From positions 806,001-870,000 of the forward strand of contig CBDBUY010000004.1 in NCBI GenBank assembly GCA_965212145.1: DNA of 64,000 nucleotides, written 5' to 3'. How positions within the stretch are numbered: position 1 is the first letter of the stretch; each line of letters opens with the position of its first letter. The DNA is from JAAEPI01 sp965212145 (GTDB lineage: Bacteria > Bacteroidota > Bacteroidia > Cytophagales > Cyclobacteriaceae). The notes under the pieces were generated by a model. It was not told the origin of the DNA. It did not search any database and was given only the letters and a program-made list of their open reading frames with translations. The position numbers were made by a program, and so were the translations under genes. This document shows, piece by piece, positions 16,860-24,568 of the stretch.

Positions 16860-18092
16860 TCATATTAGTTGCTTTAATGCAATCTCATAAGCCGCAGCTG
16901 CTAGTTTGGTTTTCTCGGGATTATTTTGGTGAACCTTAAAGAGTGCCGAATTGATCGTGGCAGAAATGTCCTCAAATATCCCCGCATCGGTCAATTGCTC
17001 ATCATTTTCCGGATCCATTAGGTAAGCGAATGTTCTGGCCATGCCGCAATTGGCGATGAAATCTGACAGCAATGCAACTTCTGAATCGACGAACTCTGCA
17101 ATCGGCCCATAGAAAATCTCAGAATCCTGAAAAGGAACGTTGGCGCCACAAGAAACCACTTCCAATCCATTGGCGATCATCTGCTCTGCTTGCTCTTGAG
17201 AAACCAAACGCGAGGCTGCCGCCGGAATGAAAATCTCAGCACCCATGGACCAGATTTTTTCATTGCATTCTTCAAATGACATCATGTTCTGGGAAACCAA
17301 TTTATTTCCCTCTCTGTCGTGGAATAGTTTTTTAATGTCTTCAAGGTTCATTCCACCGGTAGAGATCAATCCACCCACGCGATCAATAATTCCTACAATT
17401 TTTACTCCATACTTCGCCAAGTAAAGTGCCGCTGTGGCTCCTACGTTTCCCCAGCCCTGTATGATGGCTTTTTTCTCGGAAACATCTCCTCCCCATATCG
17501 AATAAAAATGTCGTACGGATTCAGCAACTCCAAACCCAGTGATCATATCTGCCACCGTGTATTTTTTACCGCTGTTGGGGACATAATCACTATTCTCAAT
17601 GACTTTAGAAACCCCTTGTCTCAGTCGCCCAATCATGTGAATCTTCTGAGGTTTAGTGGCGTTAAAATGACCGTTTACAATGCCCTCCTGTGGGTGCCAA
17701 AGACCATAATCTTCGGTAATAGGAATGACCTCATGAATTTCATCTACATTCAAGTCACCTCCCGTGCCATAATAATTTTTCAGAATCGGAGAAACGGCCT
17801 TATACCATCTTTGAAGAACATCATTTTTTCTAGGATCTGCCGGATCGAAATTGATTCCAGACTTGGCACCCCCGATCTGAGGCCCGGAAACCGTAAACTT
17901 GATTTCCATTGTTTTGGCCAGAGATTCGACCTCTCTACGGTCAAGACCCTTTCGCATTCTCGTACCACCACCGGCGGCACCTCCTCGAAGTGAATTTATA
18001 ACTATCCAGCCTTTAGCATCGGTCAGTGGGTCACTCCATTCAAAAACAATTTCTGGGGTTTTATCCTCGAATTTTTTGAGCAGTTCTTTCAT
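16860..18092 (-). CDS. Glu/Leu/Phe/Val-type amino-acid dehydrogenase (first copy)
   Basis: A 410-residue protein. The N-terminal dimerisation/catalytic domain carries GGAAGGGTRM and then SGPQIGGAKSGINFDP, where the Lys of GGAKSG is at the catalytic position. A Rossmann domain follows with QGWGNVGATAA. Such enzymes reversibly deaminate glutamate or branched-chain amino acids with NAD(P). Substrate choice cannot be read safely. It is clearly diverged from the second copy at 59368, so the two probably differ in direction or substrate. A TAGCTTTG box lies at 18121-18128. Confidence 0.85.
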   Translation of the reverse strand: MKELLKKFEDKTPEIVFEWSDPLTDAKGWIVINSLRGGAAGGGTRMRKGLDRREVESLAKTMEIKFTVSGPQIGGAKSGINFDPADPRKNDVLQRWYKAVSPILKNYYGTGGDLNVDEIHEVIPITEDYGLWHPQEGIVNGHFNATKPQKIHMIGRLRQGVSKVIENSDYVPNSGKKYTVADMITGFGVAESVRHFYSIWGGDVSEKKAIIQGWGNVGATAALYLAKYGVKIVGIIDRVGGLISTGGMNLEDIKKLFHDREGNKLVSQNMMSFEECNEKIWSMGAEIFIPAAASRLVSQEQAEQMIANGLEVVSCGANVPFQDSEIFYGPIAEFVDSEVALLSDFIANCGMARTFAYLMDPENDEQLTDAGIFEDISATINSALFKVHQNNPEKTKLAAAAYEIALKQLI

Positions 18093-18120
18093 CGGGTTTT
18101 GGGATGTTGTTTTGCGGGCG

Positions 18121-18128
18121 CAAAGCTA
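18121..18128 (-). promoter_or_regulatory. Predicted -7 box for the amino-acid dehydrogenase
   Basis: Reads TAGCTTTG on the minus strand, an exact consensus, 28 nt before the ATG and inside the 52-nt gap after anmK. It suggests that the dehydrogenase (and perhaps nhaD) is transcribed separately from anmK. Confidence 0.5.
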
Positions 18129-18144
18129 GAAAGAATGGAGACAT

Positions 18145-19188
18145 TTACGTAGGGAAGAATAGATCTCCACCGCATGAATCTGATGATGCGCCTGTGCAAG
18201 ACGAGAGGACATTTGGTAGCTCCATTGCACGGAGATGAGCAAGCAACCCGAAAACAAGGGCTTCCTTGAAATTGATAAGATCTTTTTCAGGGACAACAAC
18301 TTCTGCTTTTACTTTTTCTCTTAGCAAATCAATGGCAAAGTGATTGTATGCTCCACCTCCGGTTATTAGCAGCTTCTTCGGGTTGTAGTTATTGACTCTT
18401 TTGGCAATTTCATCAGTGATGAAAGAAGCGAATGTTTTCAAGCAGTCCCGAGGTTCTTCCATCGCATCGAAAAAATTCTGCCTGACCCAATCGTTCGACA
18501 GTGATTTTGGAAAGGGCCGTTTAAAGAATTCAAGATGATGCCATTTTTTAAGTAGCTCGGTTTTAAGAGATCCGGATCGAGCGATTTCACCACCATCGTC
18601 ATATGGTTTCCCGAGTTTTGATGAATAAAAATTCAGTACCTGATTGAATGGTCCTATATCTCCAGCAATCCAACTTTTTTTATCTAGCTTCATTGAAGCG
18701 TTGCAGATTCCGCCAAGGTTCAGAAAGCCGTCATATTCTGGGAACAGAAGTTTTTCTCCCATCGGAACCAGTGGTGCACCTTGCCCACCAAGCATTATAT
18801 CGGCCATTCGAAAGTTCGAAACAGTCGGCTTTCCGCACATGTTTGCAACGACCTGACCATTTCCGATCTGAATGCTAGTTCGATTTTCAGGCTCATGTTT
18901 TGTCGTATGACCATGAAGGCCAATGAGTTCAGCCTTTGACGCCAATTGCTTAACCTTATTACCAATCCATTTCCCAAATTCTTGATCTATTAAGTCTGTT
19001 TCTATGGAGTCTGAGTTACTTTCAGCGAGTAACAGTTTTTCGATTTCCGGATCAAATGGAATGGTGGTGGCTTCAAGAATTTGATAATTCCATTGACCTT
19101 GTCTCCAACTGAACTCTATCAAACAAGCATCTAGGCCATCAAGCGATGAACCACTCATTAAACCCAGTACTTTAGCTTTGTGCGTCAT
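18145..19188 (-). CDS. anmK: Anhydro-N-acetylmuramic acid kinase
   Basis: A 347-residue protein. GLMSGSSLDGLDACL at the N-terminus is the family signature, followed by GHTTKHEP, NLGGICN and LLITGGGAYN of the ASKHA kinase fold. AnmK opens the 1,6-anhydro ring of anhydroMurNAc and phosphorylates it, returning recycled cell-wall sugar to metabolism. It is divergent from coaX with only 25 nt between starts. Confidence 0.93.
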   Translation of the reverse strand: MTHKAKVLGLMSGSSLDGLDACLIEFSWRQGQWNYQILEATTIPFDPEIEKLLLAESNSDSIETDLIDQEFGKWIGNKVKQLASKAELIGLHGHTTKHEPENRTSIQIGNGQVVANMCGKPTVSNFRMADIMLGGQGAPLVPMGEKLLFPEYDGFLNLGGICNASMKLDKKSWIAGDIGPFNQVLNFYSSKLGKPYDDGGEIARSGSLKTELLKKWHHLEFFKRPFPKSLSNDWVRQNFFDAMEEPRDCLKTFASFITDEIAKRVNNYNPKKLLITGGGAYNHFAIDLLREKVKAEVVVPEKDLINFKEALVFGLLAHLRAMELPNVLSSCTGASSDSCGGDLFFPT

Positions 19189-19213
19189 TCAAGATTAAAG
19201 AAAACCAAAAGCA

Positions 19214-19918
19214 GTGGCTAAACAGCAAGTCATCGGAGTTGATATCGGAAATACAAGCATCAAGACTGCTGAATTTTTTACCGATGACATTGGTGAAATC
19301 CGACGTTGGGAAAGTGAAAGTGAGATATTAGAGGAATTCGATGATGCTTTTTTTGTAGTAGTAAGCGTTCGAAAGAATAAACCGGATTTTCCAAATTACT
19401 GGCAATTGACCCATGAGTCAAAGCTGCCAATAAGGTTGAACTATGACACTCCAGAAACTTTGGGACTTGATAGGATAGCCTCAGCAGTAGGTGCGCATTC
19501 ACATTTTCCAAAGACTAATTTGTTAATCATTGATGGAGGAAGCTGCGTGACCTACGATCTGGTTAGTGAAGATGGCGCGTTTGAAGGAGGGGTGATCTCT
19601 CCAGGATTAGAAATGAGATACCGGGCTATGCACGAGTTTACTGGCAAGCTTCCCAAGCTAAGTCATTCAATATCAGAAATTAATTTGCCAGGAAAATCAA
19701 CTGAAGAATGCATAAGAGCCGGGGCGGAGCTCGGTTTGAAAAACGAAATAGAGGGCTTTTTACAGACATTTAACAAAAAACTTCCCGATTTACAGGTAGT
19801 GACTACCGGAGGTTTACTTCCATGCTTTGATAGCAGTATCAAAAAACCCATCTTTGCAAGCTCAAAAATTGTGCTGAGTGGATTATACGCCATTTGGAAG
19901 TTTAATGAAGAGACTTAA
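19214..19918 (+). CDS. coaX: Type III pantothenate kinase
   Basis: A 234-residue protein started at a GTG, since the frame gives VIGVDIGNTSIKTAEF at the very N-terminus, the phosphate-1 loop of the family. TPETLGLDRIASAVGA and IDGGSCVTYDLV are the other conserved blocks. CoaX performs the first step of coenzyme A synthesis and needs a monovalent cation. It heads a plus-strand run of envelope genes (OM protein, TPR, LptC, small membrane protein, CNNM), an order I recognise from other Bacteroidota. The next gene begins inside its last 14 nt. Confidence 0.93.
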   Translation: MAKQQVIGVDIGNTSIKTAEFFTDDIGEIRRWESESEILEEFDDAFFVVVSVRKNKPDFPNYWQLTHESKLPIRLNYDTPETLGLDRIASAVGAHSHFPKTNLLIIDGGSCVTYDLVSEDGAFEGGVISPGLEMRYRAMHEFTGKLPKLSHSISEINLPGKSTEECIRAGAELGLKNEIEGFLQTFNKKLPDLQVVTTGGLLPCFDSSIKKPIFASSKIVLSGLYAIWKFNEET

Positions 19919-21128
19919 TTACCTCCTTTTTTCAGTTTTCTTGTTAGGGTTTTTCACCTCGTTAGGGCAAACTGTATCATCTACCTACTCTGATAATGGA
20001 ATTGGATTACTCAATTATCAAGGGCTGCCTAGAAATATGGGAATGGGTGAAATAGGTTATGCCACTCCTTCTTCATGGAGTATGAACCTAATAAATCCGG
20101 CCTTTCTTCCGCTTAACAGATACTCAATGTTTCAAGTAGGAATCGAAATGGATCGCAGAAACATGGAGAGTAGCGAGTTTTCTGCCAATAAGACTTCTGG
20201 AGGATTACGTTTTCTAAATTATGCTTTTCCGATAGTAAACGGAAAATGGACTTCTGCCTTCGGGTTAACCCCTTTTAGCAATTCAAGTCTTAGAAAATTT
20301 TCAAGAGAAGAACTTGTTGATGGAAATGTCGAAGTGACCCAACTGATAAACTCGGGAGGGCTTTCTTCCATGCATTGGTCAAACGGCTTTAGACTTCAAA
20401 ACCAGTTGTATTTTGGATTTAAAACTTCGTTCCTTTTTGGATCGGTGGATTATGAAGAAAACAGGGGGTTTCAATCACAAAACTCTTTCACATCTCAATT
20501 TTCGGATGAAACTGCATACTCGGGAGTAAAATTTGACCTAGCAGCAGGATATCGACATCAGTTAGATGATGAAAAATGGTTAAACTTTGGATTCATATAT
20601 GAAATCCAAAAGGACATAAACGGCACCAGAGTAATTGAACTTGAGAGTCAATTATCAAATACAAACACTACAATTGAAGAACAGGTTTCTTATACCCTTC
20701 CAAGCGTGATAGGATTAGGGATAGCATATCATGTTGCGAACAATTTCACAATCGGTTCAGACTTAACAATAAGCAAATGGTCGGATGGGGGCAGGGATTC
20801 TGATGTTTTCGTTAATACTACGAAAGTGGCGTTCGGAGGGGAATGGACACCCGATTATTCCAATGTAAATAATTATTGGGGCAGGGTGAGTTATCGATTA
20901 GGCATCAATTTTGATAACTTACCCTACGAGATAGACGGGCAGCAGATTAACGAAGTTGGTGTTAATTTTGGTGCCTCATTTCCAATTGGGCTTTCTAGCT
21001 TGGACATGGCTTTTAAGTATGGGAGGCTCGGAACTCAGGACAATGGCCTGATAAGAGAAAACTATTTTAGGATTGTTATTGGAGCCACGATGAACGATCG
21101 CTGGTTTATTAAAAGACGATATGATTAA
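19905..21128 (+). CDS. Predicted outer-membrane beta-barrel protein (FadL/PorV-like)
   Basis: A 407-residue protein started at the ATG at 19905, which begins a signal peptide (LNYLLFSVFLLGFFTSLGQ). The mature start, GLPRNMGMGEIGYATPSSWSMNLINPAFLP, is cut in two here: GLPRNMGMGEIG then NPAFLP. Like PorV and FadL-type barrels it opens with a conserved Asn-Pro-Ala motif and continues as amphipathic strands. The cargo is unknown. It overlaps coaX by 14 nt and the next gene's earlier ATG by 8 nt. Confidence 0.7.
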   Translation: MKRLNYLLFSVFLLGFFTSLGQTVSSTYSDNGIGLLNYQGLPRNMGMGEIGYATPSSWSMNLINPAFLPLNRYSMFQVGIEMDRRNMESSEFSANKTSGGLRFLNYAFPIVNGKWTSAFGLTPFSNSSLRKFSREELVDGNVEVTQLINSGGLSSMHWSNGFRLQNQLYFGFKTSFLFGSVDYEENRGFQSQNSFTSQFSDETAYSGVKFDLAAGYRHQLDDEKWLNFGFIYEIQKDINGTRVIELESQLSNTNTTIEEQVSYTLPSVIGLGIAYHVANNFTIGSDLTISKWSDGGRDSDVFVNTTKVAFGGEWTPDYSNVNNYWGRVSYRLGINFDNLPYEIDGQQINEVGVNFGASFPIGLSSLDMAFKYGRLGTQDNGLIRENYFRIVIGATMNDRWFIKRRYD

Positions 21129-21141
21129 AAATCAAGTGAAC

Positions 21142-22473
21142 ATGAAGTATTTAAGAAGCTTAACTTTTCTTTTTCTAGTAGCGTTTGTAATCAATGCAAA
21201 TGCTCAATCGGACTGTGGGGCAAATTGGGAAGATGGATGGTGCTGGGGAAATGAAGCAGATAAAGCTAAAGAAAAGAACGCATTGTATACTGATGCGTTT
21301 AAAATGGACAAATACCAGGAAGCTGCCACTCACTTAGAATGGTTATTAGCCAATACTCCAAATCTGAACAAGTCGATCTATATCAATGGGGCTAAAATCT
21401 ATGAAACGCTTTCGGGCTTGGAAAAGGACAAGGCTAAAAAACTAGAACTCGCTGAAAGAGCACTTGAAATGTACGACATGCGAATCAAGTATTTTGGGGA
21501 TGAAGGCGATGTACTTAATAGGAAAGCATATAGTGCTTATAAGCTTTTAAAAGGTACCAGCAGTAAATATCAGGATCTACTGGCATTATATGATAAGACC
21601 TTTGAGGTCAATGGAAATGACCTTTATGCCAATAACATCATTGGATATATGGATGTTTTGAGAAGATATAAAGCTGTAGGAAATGAACTCTCCGATGATA
21701 AAGTGTTTGAAGTTTATTTCGGACTATCCGATGTAATGGATTACAAGGATTCCATTGGAAAGCCTGTTCCATCTTCGATAAAGGACAATGTTGATAAGCT
21801 TCTTCTGATGATCGTTCCAGAGATCGATTGCTCTATCGTGATCTCTGATTTTGGCCCTAAGCTAGACGCCAACCCAGACATCAACATGGCTAAGAAGATT
21901 TTCAAATTAATGCTAACAGGGAAATGTACAGATGATCCGTTGGCCCTGAGAGCCGCTAAAATGGTAGATGATAACGAGCCATCTTACGGTATCAAAATCT
22001 TTATCGCTGGAAGATCCTTAGGGGACGGAGATAAGGCAACCGCCCTGGATTATTTTAATCAGGCCATCGAACTTACTGATGAGAATGTCAAAAAAGCTGA
22101 TATCTATATGAAGATTGCCCGTATTAAGAGCAGCCAAGGATTGAAATCTCAAGCTCGAGAGAATGCCAACAAAGCATTATCAATGGATCCAACTTTAAGA
22201 GATGCATATAAACTCATAGGGGATTTATACATGAACTCATTTGAAGACTGTGCGGGTAAGGACGACATTGTAAAAGATCGCGCTGTTTTCATTGCTGCTT
22301 ATGATAAGTATAAGCGAGCAGGAGATGCTTCTGCCATGGCGAGAGCCAAAGAGCAATTTCCATCAATGTCAGAGATTTTTGAAAACAATCATCAAGTTGG
22401 CGAATCAATTACAGTTTCTTGTTGGATTAATGAGACAGTATCGCTAGATAGAAGACCTGCAGGTGACAACTAA
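21142..22473 (+). CDS. Exported TPR protein
   Basis: The start is taken at the ATG at 21142, giving 443 residues, because it begins the signal peptide (MKYLRSLTFLFLVAF to NANAQ). An in-frame ATG at 21121 overlaps the preceding stop and would add seven residues. The mature protein starts CGANWEDGWCWG, with a possible disulphide, then is all-helical with TPR-like units. The clearest run is ATALDYFNQAIELTD through SQARENANKALSMDP at about 300-350. It probably acts as a periplasmic scaffold in the same envelope operon; the partner is unknown. Confidence 0.75.
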   Translation: MKYLRSLTFLFLVAFVINANAQSDCGANWEDGWCWGNEADKAKEKNALYTDAFKMDKYQEAATHLEWLLANTPNLNKSIYINGAKIYETLSGLEKDKAKKLELAERALEMYDMRIKYFGDEGDVLNRKAYSAYKLLKGTSSKYQDLLALYDKTFEVNGNDLYANNIIGYMDVLRRYKAVGNELSDDKVFEVYFGLSDVMDYKDSIGKPVPSSIKDNVDKLLLMIVPEIDCSIVISDFGPKLDANPDINMAKKIFKLMLTGKCTDDPLALRAAKMVDDNEPSYGIKIFIAGRSLGDGDKATALDYFNQAIELTDENVKKADIYMKIARIKSSQGLKSQARENANKALSMDPTLRDAYKLIGDLYMNSFEDCAGKDDIVKDRAVFIAAYDKYKRAGDASAMARAKEQFPSMSEIFENNHQVGESITVSCWINETVSLDRRPAGDN

Positions 22474-22484
22474 AATATTAAGCT

Positions 22485-23078
22485 CTGTTTAGGCAAAAAA
22501 CATATAGAAATCTAAAAACGGTCATAGCCTTCTATGGCCGTTTTTTTGTCCTGGCGTTGGTTCTTTTGTCTTGTGGGGCTAATGAGGAGCTTTCGGAGAA
22601 ACCCATATACACAGGACCGATCATGAGTTTGGATAGCGTCAAAACAGCACTTAGCGATTCGGGCTTGGTGGTATTACGGAAATTTGCTCCTAAGGAAGAT
22701 CATTTTGAAAACAGGAATACTGAATGGCCGAGGGGACTTTACCTACAATACTTTGATGAAAATAGTGAGCTCAGCTCCACCTTCAAATCAGACTATGCTT
22801 TTTACGATTCTGAGAAAAATCTCTATAAGGGAACGGGTAACGTGAAAGTCCAAAATGTTACGAATGGAGATGAATTGAACACCGAAGAGCTTTTCTGGGA
22901 TCCCAGTAATGAGCAATTCTACACAGAGAAATTTGTGACCATCCGAACCGAGGACGAAATTCACACTGGTGAAGGACTTACAGCCAATCAAGATTTTTCA
23001 GTATATACAATTCTAAAACCTTCAGGTACTTTTACAATTGAAGATCAGGTAAGGACCCCTACTTATGAAGTTAATTGA
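22485..23078 (+). CDS. lptC: LptC-like LPS export lipoprotein, start codon unusual
   Basis: The C-terminal 150 residues match periplasmic LptC of the LPS transport bridge: SDYAFYDSEKNLYKGTGNV then LNTEELFWDPSNEQFYTEKF, an OstA/LptA-like beta-jellyroll. There is a lipobox, LVLLSC. No ATG or GTG stands in frame upstream before a stop at 22479. The only choices are CTG at 22485 (about 30 residues with several Lys/Arg before the lipobox, 197 residues in all), CTG at 22551, or TTG at 22557 (which leaves too short a signal). An ATG at 22534 would join the frame if the T7 tract at 22541-22547 were one base longer. The start is therefore uncertain. Confidence 0.72.
   Translation: MFRQKTYRNLKTVIAFYGRFFVLALVLLSCGANEELSEKPIYTGPIMSLDSVKTALSDSGLVVLRKFAPKEDHFENRNTEWPRGLYLQYFDENSELSSTFKSDYAFYDSEKNLYKGTGNVKVQNVTNGDELNTEELFWDPSNEQFYTEKFVTIRTEDEIHTGEGLTANQDFSVYTILKPSGTFTIEDQVRTPTYEVN
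22514..22547 (+). terminator. Strong hairpin with T7 tract inside or just before lptC
   Basis: A 14-bp stem, positions 22514-22527 paired with 22532-22545 and one G-U pair, has loop CCTT and a run of seven T (22541-22547). By shape it is an intrinsic terminator for the TPR gene, yet it lies within the only open frame that gives lptC a full signal peptide. It may work as an attenuator between the operon halves. Confidence 0.7.
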
Positions 23079-23232
23079 CGTTCTATTGCTGGCGGCAGTA
23101 ATCGTATTCCTAACCATTGGAGTTCATCAGAGTATTTCGATCGGCTTTATGAATGCCTATTGGATATTTATGATGGCTATGGCGGCTTGGTTTCTTTACG
23201 GATACAGAAAAAATAAGCGTGAAGAAAAATGA
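23065..23232 (+). CDS. Small two-helix membrane protein (55 residues)
   Basis: An ATG at 23065 opens inside the last codons of lptC and runs 55 residues to a TGA at 23230-23232, which overlaps the ATG of the CNNM gene (ATGA). Two hydrophobic stretches (about 4-20 and 30-46) are followed by a positive tail, YRKNKREEK, so it is probably a helical hairpin in the inner membrane. Overlaps on both sides argue for real, coupled translation. Its place next to LptC suggests an envelope role, but no family is recognised. Confidence 0.72.
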   Translation: MKLIDVLLLAAVIVFLTIGVHQSISIGFMNAYWIFMMAMAAWFLYGYRKNKREEK

Positions 23233-24497
23233 ACGATCAGATTATCATACTGGTTTGTCTACTTTTTTCGGCTTTCTTCTCCGGAATGGAAATTGCTTTC
23301 ATTTCCGCCAACAAATTACATATAGAAGTACTTCGTCAGCAAGGCACGTTGGTGGGGCGGATCTTGTCGAAATTCGCGAACAATCAGGGATATTTTCTAG
23401 GGACTACATTGGTAGGAAACAACCTTGCGTTAGTTCTTTACGGTATCTACATGGCTCGTATGATGGAGCCCACTCTTCAGCTTTACATTCCTGGGGATTC
23501 GCAGAGTGTGGTGCTTATCGTGCAAACACTTATATCTACCATTCTTGTTTTGGTAACTGCAGAGTTTCTCCCTAAAAGCATTTTTCTACTCAATCCAGAC
23601 AGAATGCTCACAGCCTTGGCTATTCCGATGGGGGCAATTTATTGGATCATGTATCCAGTGACTGTGGTCGTAGTTGGGGTTTCTAAGTTTTTCATAGAAA
23701 AAGTATTCATGTTCGAGTACTCCGAGGATAAACCCGTTTTCGGACTTACCGACTTGAACAATTATATAAAACAGACCATCTCAACAGAAGATGAACAGAC
23801 TACCGAAGTAGACGCCAAAATCCTCAATAATGCCATAGAATTTAAAACAGTAAAGATTAGAGAATGCATGATTCCGAGAACCGAAATTGTAGCGGTGGAC
23901 GTTAGTGACTCCATCGATTCGCTGAAAGCCGCATTCGTAGAAAGTGGGCATTCTAAAATCATCATTTACAAAGAAAGTATAGACGACATCATTGGCTACT
24001 GCCATTCTCTTGAACTCTTCAAGAAGCCAGATGATATCAAGAGCATCATCACTCCAATAATCATAGTACCTGAAACCACCCCCGCAAATGAGCTATTGAT
24101 TCAATTTATTGCTGAAAGAAAGAGTCTGGCCTGGGTACTAGATGAGTACGGAGGAACCTCTGGAATCGTAAGTATGGAGGATGTCATGGAGGAAATCTTT
24201 GGTGAGATACAGGATGAACATGATGATGAGGATCTAACAGAACAAAGACTATCGGACGACACTTTCGTTTTCAGCGCAAGACACGAGATTGATTATCTCA
24301 ATGAAAAATTCGAATTAGCACTTCCCGATGGGGATTATGATACCCTAGGTGGCTTAATACTCACTTTAAACGAAGACCTTCCGGACTTAAATCAGGTTAT
24401 TGAAATGGATGGATTTTCCTTCAAAATCATGTCCATGCAGGAGCATCGCATTGACACGGTCAAGCTGACAATTACTCCAAAGCAAGAGGCCTTATAA
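23229..24497 (+). CDS. CNNM/CBS-pair hemolysin-family membrane protein (GldE-like)
   Basis: A 422-residue protein. The N-terminal DUF21 (CNNM) domain has four hydrophobic helices (about 1-150), with FFSGMEIAFIS near the start. A CBS pair follows (about 205-330: IRECMIPRTEIVAVDV, then LAWVLDEYGGTSGIV) and a CorC/HlyC C-terminal domain from about 345. Relatives move or sense Mg2+/Co2+; in Flavobacterium the paralogue GldE is tied to gliding. The link to gliding here is only by family. It follows the 55-residue protein with a 4-nt overlap. Confidence 0.85.
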   Translation: MNDQIIILVCLLFSAFFSGMEIAFISANKLHIEVLRQQGTLVGRILSKFANNQGYFLGTTLVGNNLALVLYGIYMARMMEPTLQLYIPGDSQSVVLIVQTLISTILVLVTAEFLPKSIFLLNPDRMLTALAIPMGAIYWIMYPVTVVVVGVSKFFIEKVFMFEYSEDKPVFGLTDLNNYIKQTISTEDEQTTEVDAKILNNAIEFKTVKIRECMIPRTEIVAVDVSDSIDSLKAAFVESGHSKIIIYKESIDDIIGYCHSLELFKKPDDIKSIITPIIIVPETTPANELLIQFIAERKSLAWVLDEYGGTSGIVSMEDVMEEIFGEIQDEHDDEDLTEQRLSDDTFVFSARHEIDYLNEKFELALPDGDYDTLGGLILTLNEDLPDLNQVIEMDGFSFKIMSMQEHRIDTVKLTITPKQEAL

Positions 24498-24538
24498 TCA
24501 AAGGCATAGAAAGATTTTTATAAAGCAATCAATAAACA

Positions 24539-24546
24539 TATTTTTG
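24539..24546 (+). promoter_or_regulatory. Predicted -7 box for ppiD
   Basis: Reads TATTTTTG, an exact consensus, 22 nt before the ATG and within the 71-nt gap after the CNNM gene. No clear -33 TTTG. Confidence 0.5.
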
Positions 24547-24568
24547 CGGTCTTTAACTCAAAATTGAG

